From Yersinia rohdei ATCC 43380 (GTDB lineage: Bacteria > Pseudomonadota > Gammaproteobacteria > Enterobacterales > Enterobacteriaceae): DNA of 64,000 nt. Made by a program: the position numbers and the translations under genes. Positions 25,753 through 32,850 of this stretch are shown one piece after another. The notes beneath the pieces were generated by a model. It had not been told where the DNA came from, ran no database searches, and saw only the letters and a list, made by a program, of their open reading frames with translations. The stretch covers positions 51,221 to 115,220 of the forward strand of contig NZ_ACCD01000013.1 in the NCBI RefSeq assembly GCF_000173775.1, written 5' to 3'. Each line of letters opens with the position of its first letter. Position 1 is the first letter of the stretch.

Positions 25753-26117
25753 TATGGCTGGCCATATTTCTTGATATAGGCTTCCACTAACTTCTGCCCT
25801 AATTCTTCTTTATCCATAAATCCGAAGCCTAATACTTTGCAGCCTTCATTTATTGCCGTCACGCCTTCTTCTACTGAACGCATGCCATACTTTGCTTTGT
25901 AGCCATATTTATTTTGTGCCGTAATAGCACCTGCGCCGCCACTGCCACAAAATGAAATACCGAAATCTGCTTTTTCGCTATTCATCACGTCGCCAAGTTT
26001 CATATCTGCGGCAACACCTGGAATAACAACTACTCGGCCACCCGCCAATTCAACACCTTGTCCAACTTTCTGACCTTTCCCTAAACGGTCACCAATCACA
26101 ACGGTAATTTGACTCAT
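25752..26117 (-). CDS. Glycine-rich SFCGS family protein
   Basis: This 121-residue soluble protein contains the namesake motif GISFCGSGGAGAI with Cys57 near the middle and a glycine-rich N-terminus (VVIGDRLGKGQKVGQG). The family function is unknown. A single reactive-looking cysteine in a glycine-rich loop, in an operon with PRD proteins, invites comparison with a PTS EIIB phosphocysteine; this is inference. A GGAGAG ribosome binding site precedes the ATG. The next gene overlaps its stop codon. Confidence 0.75.
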   Translation of the reverse strand: MSQITVVIGDRLGKGQKVGQGVELAGGRVVVIPGVAADMKLGDVMNSEKADFGISFCGSGGAGAITAQNKYGYKAKYGMRSVEEGVTAINEGCKVLGFGFMDKEELGQKLVEAYIKKYGQP

Positions 26118-26139
26118 AGTTTTCTCTCCAGAAAATATT

Positions 26140-26484
26140 TTATGGGTTATTATCTTTTGCTACTTCAAAATGCACTGACAACAGATAAGCTTCTTCAATA
26201 GGTAAATTGGCAAATTTATCCACCACCCGTTGAGACATTTCCATTGAATGTTCTGAAATCTCATCAAATAATGATTTATCTACTTCAGGTAATGGCTCGC
26301 CAGTGATTGAACGCAATACCATTGCCCGAATATGTGAAGTCAACATTTGCTGCTGAACAGCATTGGTAAAAATATTCTCAGCATTTAACATCGCGGTAAT
26401 TTCAGTTAATACTCGCTCGGTGACGATAATTGCCTCTTCCATTCCAGGATCCTCGGCTGCATTCAATGCGGCTACATCATTCAC
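26140..26484 (-). CDS. Stand-alone PRD-domain protein, first gene of the locus
   Basis: This 114-residue protein is a single PTS regulation domain with no DNA-binding part. It keeps both PRD histidines: His51 in MLTSHIRAMVLR and His105 in AYLLSVHFEV. It starts at GTG (26482-26484), with AGGA eight bases upstream. It heads the eight-gene run transcribed leftwards to the KDGP aldolase. It may sense phosphorylation through the PTS and interact with the regulator or transporter. It matches the EF_0829-like family. Confidence 0.75.
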   Translation of the reverse strand: MNDVAALNAAEDPGMEEAIIVTERVLTEITAMLNAENIFTNAVQQQMLTSHIRAMVLRSITGEPLPEVDKSLFDEISEHSMEMSQRVVDKFANLPIEEAYLLSVHFEVAKDNNP

Positions 26485-26605
26485 GCTGGCAATCCTCTAT
26501 TCCTTGTTACTACCATTTGCTGATTGCAAAGATAAATTCAGTTATTTTCTCTCTGCGCGATAACTTCACCCTACCTGCAAGCGGAATAGGTGTGTAGCGG
26601 CATTT

Positions 26606-26625
26606 TTTCCAGTTCAAAGTGGAAA
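26606..26625. promoter_or_regulatory. 20-bp inverted repeat upstream of the PRD gene, candidate operator
   Basis: TTTCCAGTTCAAAGTGGAAA contains TTTCCA-N8-TGGAAA, exact inverted arms, about 120 bases before the first gene of the PTS-linked locus. It is a candidate site for the regulator encoded at 18661-20589. The spacing and symmetry suit a dimeric activator, but no binding data exist here. Confidence 0.55.
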
Positions 26626-26663
26626 TGTAATGTACCGGGGGGATCACTTTCGCAAAATACACC

Positions 26664-26679
26664 GGTTAGAGAGCTAACC
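26664..26679. promoter_or_regulatory. Second inverted repeat upstream of the PRD gene
   Basis: GGTTAG and CTAACC flank AGAG (26664-26679), 39 bases beyond the first inverted repeat and further from the gene. It may be a second operator or a stem-loop in an rnk-direction transcript. Confidence 0.45.
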
Positions 26680-26812
26680 TAGTCATTAACAACAAAATAA
26701 CTTTTATATAAATACGCCGTGAAAGCCCGCAGCGGAAAAAAGTTCGTGATCTGGATCTCTTTCTTTTCTCGTCGGAAGCGCCTAATATCAGATTAATATT
26801 AAGCTTTTTTCT

Positions 26813-26850
26813 AACACCCCCTCTCCTATGGCGTGGGGGTGTTGTTTTTA
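26813..26850 (+). terminator. Intrinsic-terminator-like hairpin upstream of rnk
   Basis: AACACCCCC (26813-26821) and GGGGGTGTT (26835-26843) form a perfect nine-base-pair stem with a 13-base loop, followed by GTTTTTATGTTTT. It lies only 31 bases before the rnk start and no protein gene precedes it on this strand. It could end a small RNA or attenuate rnk. Confidence 0.65.
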
Positions 26851-26880
26851 TGTTTTGCTGAAATTGAATTGGAGAGTGGT

Positions 26881-27291
26881 ATGACCAAGCCAACCATCAC
26901 GATTAACGAGCTAGATGCTGAACGTTTGGATGCGTTACTGGCGCAACCGGCCTTTGCCGGTTCTGTGGTCGCAACAGCGCTCAATGAAGAACTGGATCGC
27001 GCAGAAATCTTGCCACCTCACGCCATTCCGGCGGATGTGGTGACCATGAACAGCCGTGTGCGTTTTCGCGATTTGAAAAGCCAGGAAGAACATATTCGCA
27101 CATTGGTTTACCCAGCGTCGCTGAAAGACAGCAATGAGCAACTCTCCGTAATGGCCCCATTAGGCGCGGCATTACTGGGATTGCACATCAATGACGAAAT
27201 CAATTGGACATTACCGAGTGGGGATGAAGCCCGCATTATCGTGCTGGAATTACTGTATCAGCCGGAAGCCGCTGGTGAGTATCACCGCTAA
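26881..27291 (+). CDS. rnk: Regulator of nucleoside diphosphate kinase Rnk
   Basis: Rnk is a GreA/GreB-like protein that binds RNA polymerase; in E. coli it lacks the acidic tip that stimulates transcript cleavage. The C-terminal FKBP-like domain contains the conserved VYPA and [14 protein letters not shown] blocks and ends in [12 protein letters not shown] use the ATG at 26881 (136 residues, [12 protein letters not shown]), which matches E. coli and follows GGAGAG. An in-frame extension to 26833 overlaps the upstream hairpin and is not supported. Confidence 0.95.
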   Translation: MTKPTITINELDAERLDALLAQPAFAGSVVATALNEELDRAEILPPHAIPADVVTMNSRVRFRDLKSQEEHIRTLVYPASLKDSNEQLSVMAPLGAALLGLHINDEINWTLPSGDEARIIVLELLYQPEAAGEYHR

Positions 27292-27339
27292 GAATTTGTG
27301 CAGATAGGTGCCGATTGAAAATCGACTCCAAATGCAATA

Positions 27340-27366
27340 AGGGTAACAGCCCAAGGCCATTACCCT
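27340..27366 (+). terminator. Hairpin after rnk
   Basis: AGGGTAA (27340-27346) pairs with TTACCCT (27360-27366), then GTTTCC. It sits about 50 bases after the rnk stop. The short T-run makes it a moderate terminator candidate. Confidence 0.45.
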
Positions 27367-27384
27367 GTTTCCTGGCGATATGCT

Positions 27385-27482
27385 CAAATAATTCGAGTGT
27401 AGATAGGCGGTAGGAAAGTGCGCCCCCAGTGACAAGCAAAGTCACTGGGATGAGAGAGAATTGCTAATGCCCTCCAGCTTGA
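27385..27482 (+). repeat. Diverged ERIC element between rnk and cybC
   Basis: AAATAATTCGAGTGTAGATAGGCGG matches the left arm of the full element at 54562. CCCAGTGACAAGCAAAGTCACTGGGATGA forms its central palindrome, and TGCTAATGCCCTCCAGCTTGAA resembles the right arm. The copy is more decayed than the others in the window. Confidence 0.7.
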
Positions 27483-27503
27483 AAAATCGCGCGTATAAGG
27501 GAA

Positions 27504-27890
27504 TTAACGGTACTTCTTATGATAAGCATCGCGCGTTGGTTTAAAGTCTTGCGCGGCCTTTTTGGCTTCATCTAGCTTGCCTTGGTTCGCAAATTCCAGT
27601 GCGCCATCAATTTTTCCAATCAATATATCCAAGCCGTGGCGGAAATCTTTCACCTCCGGGCTGTCTTCACCCAACTTCTTCAACTTGGTAGGAATACCCT
27701 TTTGCGCATCTTTTGCCGCCACTCGCATGGCCTGTAAGCTTTGTTTCATCACATCGGTGGAATCTGCTTTCAACACTTTGCCATAATTATCAGCAATGGT
27801 GTCCATGTCATCGGCCACATTGGCCGCCATCGCTAAACTGCTGGCGCTGAGTAACGCCGCAGCAATCAATGCCATCATTGTCTTGCCCAT
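27504..27890 (-). CDS. cybC: Periplasmic soluble cytochrome b562
   Basis: Cytochrome b562 is a small four-helix-bundle electron carrier of uncertain partner. From the ATG at 27890 the protein has 128 residues. A signal peptide ends SSLAMA, before ANVADDM. The heme ligands are the methionine of ANVADDM (Met7 of the mature form) and the histidine in DAYHKKYR at the C-terminus, as in E. coli. AGAAGGA upstream supports this start. A 65-residue extension in the same frame has no such features. Confidence 0.93.
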   Translation of the reverse strand: MGKTMMALIAAALLSASSLAMAANVADDMDTIADNYGKVLKADSTDVMKQSLQAMRVAAKDAQKGIPTKLKKLGEDSPEVKDFRHGLDILIGKIDGALEFANQGKLDEAKKAAQDFKPTRDAYHKKYR

Positions 27891-28083
27891 TATCATTCCT
27901 TCTGTCCCTTTCTTATCTGGCATTAGGGCTGACAAGCTGCCCACGACGCTCTGATTTTGGGGGGTTATTGTTATCGGATTATTAGTACATTGCTCATACT
28001 TAACATAGGCAATAGAGCGCCAAACTGACAATGATTTTTTATCAAAATATCGGAAACCGGCGGAAGTTGGGTATTGTGAGGGC

Positions 28084-28111
28084 AAAAAAAGCTGACACCA
28101 AGGCCAGCTTT
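28084..28111 (-). terminator. pmbA terminator
   Basis: On the minus strand AAAGCTG pairs with CAGCTTT and is followed by an extended T-run (plus-strand As at 28084-28090). It lies 20 to 48 bases after the pmbA stop codon, at the right place for intrinsic termination. Confidence 0.8.
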
Positions 28112-28131
28112 ATTCTTCAAGAATCAAATAA

Positions 28132-29472
28132 TTATTCGCCAGCAATCTTCATGGCAGGTAATAAAACTGAACCGCACTGAATGTTACTGCGGGTTTCAAT
28201 ATCACTGCCAACACTGACAATATTGCGCAGCATGTCTTTCAGGTTACCGGCGATGGTTATCTCACTGACCGGATACTGAATTTCGCCATTTTCAACCCAG
28301 AAGCCTGCCGCACCACGGGAATAATCACCCGTGACGGTACTGACACCCTGCCCCATTAGCTCGGTCACTACCAAGCCTTTATCGAGTTGCTTAAGCATCC
28401 CCGCGAAATCCTGCCCTTGACCAGCAATGCGCCAGTTATGGATGCCACCCGCATGCCCGGTAGTTTGTAGCCCTAATTTACGGGCAGAATAACTGGTCAA
28501 CAGATAGGTTTGCAGCACCCCATCTTTGACAATTTCCCGTTGCAGAGTTCTCACACCTTCACTGTCAAATGGCGTCGAAGCCAAACCACGCAGTAAATGT
28601 GGATGTTCTTCGATAGTTAACCACTCAGGTAAGATTTGCTTACCCAGGTGGTCGAGCAGGAAAGTGGATTTGCGGTAGATATTGCCGCCGCTGATAGCCG
28701 AGACCAAGTGACCAAACAGGCCAGTTGCGACTTCGGCAGCAAACAGCACCGGCGATTGCATGGTAGGCAGCTTGCGCGGAGATAAACGGGATAAAGTGCG
28801 GCGGGCGCACTCTTCACCGACCCATTCCGGGCTGGCTAAGTCCTCCATGCGCCGACCAATGGTATAGGCGTAATCTCGCTCCATATCACCATTGTGCTCT
28901 GCTATGACACTGCTAGAGAGCGAATGACGGCTCGAGCAATAGCTTTGCAGCATGCCGTGGCTATTACCAAAGACTTTAATGCCATAGTGGCTGTTGAAAC
29001 TGCCGCCTTCAGTATTGGTGATCCGCTTATCGGCCTGCAATGCGGCCTGCTCTGCTCGAGCCGCCAGCAAGATACCTTGTTCCGCATCCAAATCACTCGG
29101 ATGGAACAAATCTAAATCTGGCGCTTCAAAGGCCAGCAAAGATTTTTCAGCCGGGCCGGCGTAAGGGTCAGGTGAGGTATAGCGGGCAATATCCAAGGCC
29201 GCCTGAACCGTGCGCGCAACGGCATCCGGATTTAAATCAGTGGTGGACGCGCTGCCTTTACGCTGTTGATGATAAACGGTAATCCCCAGCGCGCCATCGC
29301 TGTTGAATTCCACATTTTCTACTTCACCAAAGCGTGTGCTAACACTGATCCCGGTGGTTTTGCTCACGGCAACTTCGGCCGCATCAGAACCCGCGCGGGC
29401 CAATTCCAAAGCCTGTGCAACTGCTTGTTCCAGCGTTTTACGCTGTTGTGCAACTTGAGTGACTACTTTCAT
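28132..29472 (-). CDS. pmbA: TldD/PmbA-family metalloprotease subunit PmbA (TldE)
   Basis: PmbA (TldE) pairs with TldD in a heteromeric protease needed for microcin B17 maturation and for CcdA antitoxin degradation. The 446-residue protein lacks the HExxxH zinc motif found in TldD, as expected for the non-catalytic partner. Conserved blocks include [15 protein letters not shown] and [13 protein letters not shown]. Its partner tldD is at 37244-38689. darP diverges on the other strand. Confidence 0.96.
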   Translation of the reverse strand: MKVVTQVAQQRKTLEQAVAQALELARAGSDAAEVAVSKTTGISVSTRFGEVENVEFNSDGALGITVYHQQRKGSASTTDLNPDAVARTVQAALDIARYTSPDPYAGPAEKSLLAFEAPDLDLFHPSDLDAEQGILLAARAEQAALQADKRITNTEGGSFNSHYGIKVFGNSHGMLQSYCSSRHSLSSSVIAEHNGDMERDYAYTIGRRMEDLASPEWVGEECARRTLSRLSPRKLPTMQSPVLFAAEVATGLFGHLVSAISGGNIYRKSTFLLDHLGKQILPEWLTIEEHPHLLRGLASTPFDSEGVRTLQREIVKDGVLQTYLLTSYSARKLGLQTTGHAGGIHNWRIAGQGQDFAGMLKQLDKGLVVTELMGQGVSTVTGDYSRGAAGFWVENGEIQYPVSEITIAGNLKDMLRNIVSVGSDIETRSNIQCGSVLLPAMKIAGE

Positions 29473-29640
29473 CAGTCTGCCATAATTAATGAGATAATCG
29501 TTCAGGAAAGTGTCGTAATACGACGACTTACACGGATAAAATAGAGAACTTCATGCTTCTGAGTCTATCAGAGATCTCGGTACAATTTCGCAGAAAGCCA
29601 ACAACCTGCTAGGATTAACCTCTTTTTAAGGAATTTGACC

Positions 29641-30189
29641 ATGAACAAACAGCCCGAAGACTGGCTAGATGAAACCCCAGAAGATAAAAACGACGAAGAC
29701 AATGAGATTATCTGGGTCAGTAAAAGTGAAATTAAACGTGATGCCGAAGCGCTGAAAGACCTCGGTACCGAGCTCGTTGAGCTGGGTAAAAATGCGCTAG
29801 AAAAGATCCCATTGGATGAGGATCTGCTGGCCGCCATTGAGCTGGCACAAAAAATCAAGAAAGAAGGCCGCCGCCGCCAAATTCAGTTAATTGGTAAAAT
29901 GTTGCGCGCCCGCGATGTTGAACCCATTCAAACCGCATTGGATAAACTGAAAAACCGCCATAACCAACAAGTTTCGCTGTTCCATAAACTGGAAACACTG
30001 CGCGACCGCTTGGTTGCAGAAGGTGACGAAGCCATTCCCACTGTATTGGAATTGTATCCAGATGCTGACCGCCAGCAACTGCGCAGCTTGGTGCGTAATG
30101 CTCAGAAAGAGCAAGCCGCGAACAAGCCGCCGAAATCATTCCGTCAAATCTTCCAGTATCTGCGCGAGTTAGCAGAGAAAAAGCAGTAA
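29641..30189 (+). CDS. darP: Ribosome-associated protein DarP (YjgA)
   Basis: DarP binds pre-50S particles and promotes 23S rRNA folding late in assembly. The 182-residue helical protein starts [16 protein letters not shown], with an acidic N-terminus, then [16 protein letters not shown] and the C-terminal [19 protein letters not shown] use the ATG at 29641, with AAGGAATT upstream. It is divergent from pmbA, the standard enterobacterial arrangement. Confidence 0.95.
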   Translation: MNKQPEDWLDETPEDKNDEDNEIIWVSKSEIKRDAEALKDLGTELVELGKNALEKIPLDEDLLAAIELAQKIKKEGRRRQIQLIGKMLRARDVEPIQTALDKLKNRHNQQVSLFHKLETLRDRLVAEGDEAIPTVLELYPDADRQQLRSLVRNAQKEQAANKPPKSFRQIFQYLRELAEKKQ

Positions 30190-30238
30190 TCGGGCGGGGC
30201 CGGGTCTAACTCGGCTCCCGACTCATACCGGTTATCAT

Positions 30239-30505
30239 TTAAACTATATTGAAGCGCAAACTCCCGGCGAGCTCCTCTTCGGCCTCTTCAAATAACAACA
30301 CGATGGCCCCAAAACGGCGTTTCCGGCGGTGATTGAAATGAATAAATTCAATCTCTACCGGTAAAGCTATCTCGCCGGTGACCACATCCCACAGGGCATC
30401 CAGATTGGCACCAAAACCCTCATTTAGCGCGAATTTTTGCGAAAACTCACGATAAAATGCAGGGAAATCAGGTATATGGTCAAAATCGAATACCACTTTC
30501 ACCAT
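30239..30505 (-). CDS. Barstar-family ribonuclease inhibitor
   Basis: This 88-residue cytoplasmic inhibitor has the barstar fold. The barnase-contacting aspartates are preserved as Asp36 and Asp40 in GANLDALWD, and an acidic C-terminal helix (LFEEAEEELAG) corresponds to the Glu76 region. It begins four bases after the stop codon of the barnase-like gene, so inhibitor and enzyme are co-expressed. Its likely role is to protect the cytoplasm from unexported or re-entering nuclease. Confidence 0.92.
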   Translation of the reverse strand: MVKVVFDFDHIPDFPAFYREFSQKFALNEGFGANLDALWDVVTGEIALPVEIEFIHFNHRRKRRFGAIVLLFEEAEEELAGSLRFNIV

Positions 30506-30509
30506 CTTC

Positions 30510-30983
30510 TCACTCCATCCGAATGAAATGCTTGTAGTGATCCTGAGTTAGGTAAATCAGGCCATCATTGGAGTAAAGCAGGCGATCAGACCCACGATGC
30601 CCGCAACGATAATTCACATCGGCCTCATGCCAATTGCGGCCCTTGGCATCTGGCAGTTGGCGCTCACGGTTAGAGAAACGATCACCGCCAATAGCTTTTC
30701 CCGGCAGAACTTTGCATAAATTACCGTCTTTTGGGTTCCAGCCCTGCTCACGTGCCTGCTGCTTGGTTATGTAAAAATCAGGTAGCCGATGATGAGCTTG
30801 CAAGTATTTGATAACCTGCTGATGCTGGGTGAGCTGCTCAATAGAAACGGACGCCGATGACCTTGGGCTCTCCACATCTGGCGACTGACCTACATCACGC
30901 GCCGTGACACCGTCCATTTTTTGAAACACGGCAAAAACCAACAGCAATACAGCGCCCAAAATAGCAATTAGTCTTTTATTCAT
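30510..30983 (-). CDS. Exported barnase-family ribonuclease
   Basis: This 157-residue protein has an N-terminal hydrophobic segment (LIAILGAVLLLVFAVF, residues 5-20) serving as signal or anchor. A linker of about 30 residues leads to a complete barnase domain. Catalytic residues correspond one to one: Lys74 (barnase Lys27), Glu120 (Glu73), Arg130 (Arg83), Arg134 (Arg87) and His149 (His102). Two cysteines, Cys90 and Cys127, absent in barnase, could form a disulfide after export. The barstar gene follows immediately. Confidence 0.92.
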   Translation of the reverse strand: MNKRLIAILGAVLLLVFAVFQKMDGVTARDVGQSPDVESPRSSASVSIEQLTQHQQVIKYLQAHHRLPDFYITKQQAREQGWNPKDGNLCKVLPGKAIGGDRFSNRERQLPDAKGRNWHEADVNYRCGHRGSDRLLYSNDGLIYLTQDHYKHFIRME

Positions 30984-31043
30984 GGTTCTCCTTAACCCAC
31001 AGGCGGCGGCTCATTACCCATAATCTACACCCAGCCATCTGGT

Positions 31044-32525
31044 TTATAAATTGCCCAAATGCAGCGTTTTAACTTCCATAAACTCATCCAGCCCCAGCAC
31101 TGAGCCTTCGCGGCCAAGTCCTGATTCTTTCACCCCACCGAAAGGCGCTAATTCAGTGGAAACCGAGCTCTCATTGACACCAATCATTCCGCTTTCCAGC
31201 GCCTCTGACACCCGGAATACCCGCTGCAAGTTTTGAGTATAGAAGTAAGCCGCCAACCCGAATGGGGTATTATTCGCCCGCTGAATGACTTCTTCTTCCG
31301 TTTTGAAGCGGAAACAGGCCGCCAGTGGGCCAAAGGTTTCTTCAGCAGCCACTTTCATTTGTTCATTGGCATCTGCAATTACCGTCGGCTGAAAGAAATT
31401 GCCGCCCAGCTCATGGCGATGACCACCGGCTAACAACCGGCCCCCTTTCTCAAGGGCATCTTTCACGTGGTCTTCGACTTTCTCAAGGCCGGCAAGGTTA
31501 ATCAACGGCCCCATATTGACGTCTTTGTCCATGCCATTACCGACTTTCAGCTTTTTAACCTCGGCGGCCAGGCGAGTAACAAACTCGTCGTAAATACCTT
31601 CCTGAATATAGAAACGATTAACGCAAACGCACACTTGCCCGGCATTGCGGAATTTACAGGCCATAGCACCGGCCAGTGCGGCATCCAAATCAGCATCATC
31701 AAACACGATATAAGGTGCATTTCCGCCCAGTTCCATAGAGATTTTCTTCATGGTGGCGGCGGCATTGCGCATCAGGGTTTTGCCCACTTCGGTGGAACCG
31801 GTAAAGGAGATTTTGCGCACGTCAGGGCTGGCCATAATCGCGTCACTGATTGCATGGGTATCTCCGGCCACCCCATTGAGAACCCCCGCAGGGACGCCCG
31901 CCTGCTCTGCCAGTGCCAGTAAAGCAAAAGCGGATAATGGCGTATTATTGGCCGGTTTTATCAGCCCGGTACAGCCCGCAGCCAGTGCTGGCCCTAATTT
32001 GCGGGTGAGCATCGCCAATGGGAAGTTCCACGGAGTAATGGCGGCGACGACACCCACAGGTTCGCGCGTGGCCAGAATTCTTGCCCCTTCTTTGGCCGGC
32101 GGAATGATTTCACCATTGGCACGTTTAGCCTGCTCACTAAACCATTGAATAAAGCTGGCGGCATAAGCAACCTCGCCCAGTGCTTCTTTCAATGGTTTAC
32201 CTTGCTCTGAAACCATCAACTCTGCCAATGCTTGCTGGTGTTCCATTATCAACAGATACCAGCGCTGTAGGATTTCGGCGCGTTGCTTGGCGGGGGTTTT
32301 TCGCCAGGCCGGAAATGCCTCGCTGGCGGCTTTAATCGCGGCTTCGGTTTCTGCTTTACCCGATTTTGCGACTTTGGCCACCAGCGCGCCGGTGGCAGGA
32401 TTACGGACGTCGAAAGTATCTTGCGCCTGATGCCAGGCTCCGCCGACAAAATAGCCAATATGGTATAGGCCGTCGCTATGCTGTTGATTTTTTAATGGAG
32501 TGTGTAATGGGTTTTGTGCTGACAT
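31044..32525 (-). CDS. gabD: Succinate-semialdehyde dehydrogenase family protein (GabD-like)
   Basis: This 493-residue aldehyde dehydrogenase is closest in my reading to NAD(P)-dependent succinate-semialdehyde dehydrogenase. The catalytic cysteine lies in GQVCVCVNRF and the general-base glutamate in ISMELGGNAP. The NAD(P)-binding FTGSTEVGKTLM and the family's KESGLGREGS C-terminal motif are also present. No gabT or gabP is adjacent, so glutarate semialdehyde or a related aldehyde is also possible. A double ERIC element lies immediately upstream. Confidence 0.82.
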   Translation of the reverse strand: MSAQNPLHTPLKNQQHSDGLYHIGYFVGGAWHQAQDTFDVRNPATGALVAKVAKSGKAETEAAIKAASEAFPAWRKTPAKQRAEILQRWYLLIMEHQQALAELMVSEQGKPLKEALGEVAYAASFIQWFSEQAKRANGEIIPPAKEGARILATREPVGVVAAITPWNFPLAMLTRKLGPALAAGCTGLIKPANNTPLSAFALLALAEQAGVPAGVLNGVAGDTHAISDAIMASPDVRKISFTGSTEVGKTLMRNAAATMKKISMELGGNAPYIVFDDADLDAALAGAMACKFRNAGQVCVCVNRFYIQEGIYDEFVTRLAAEVKKLKVGNGMDKDVNMGPLINLAGLEKVEDHVKDALEKGGRLLAGGHRHELGGNFFQPTVIADANEQMKVAAEETFGPLAACFRFKTEEEVIQRANNTPFGLAAYFYTQNLQRVFRVSEALESGMIGVNESSVSTELAPFGGVKESGLGREGSVLGLDEFMEVKTLHLGNL

Positions 32526-32595
32526 CTGGTCGACCTCCTGAGGGAAATAATGCCCCCATCATTGAGGGCGAGGAAGGATGGTTCCCTATTGAGTA

Positions 32596-32849
32596 TATAC
32601 CCAAAGAACTTAGAGTTGCATGATCCGGGTAAGTGCGCGAACTTATCCCGCTGAGCTTACTCAGGTAAGTGATTCGGGTAAGTGAACGCCGCTGACACCC
32701 CTGCGGCTTCAAGGGCGAAGGGATTACCCAAAGAATTTGGAGTTGCAGGTAGGAAGCCAGCGAACTTATCCCGCTGAGCTTACTCAGGTAAGTGATTCGG
32801 GTAAGTGAACGCCGCTGACACCCCTGCAGCTTCAAGGGCGAAGGGTAAA
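32596..32849 (+). repeat. Two tandem ERIC elements between aaeB and gabD
   Basis: Copies at about 32596-32723 and 32724-32849 share an identical 67-base block (32638-32704 and 32761-32827, offset 123 bases). After one mismatch a further run of about 17 identical bases follows. The left portion of the first copy differs (TGATCCGGGTAAG). Such a close duplication points to a recent tandem event or gene conversion. It fills nearly the whole 325-base gap. Confidence 0.93.
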
Positions 32850-32850
32850 A

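Noticed and set aside
26666..26893. 75-codon minus-strand frame across the rnk leader
   Set aside because: It crosses the terminator-like hairpin and the rnk start, has no ribosome binding site and no recognisable content.
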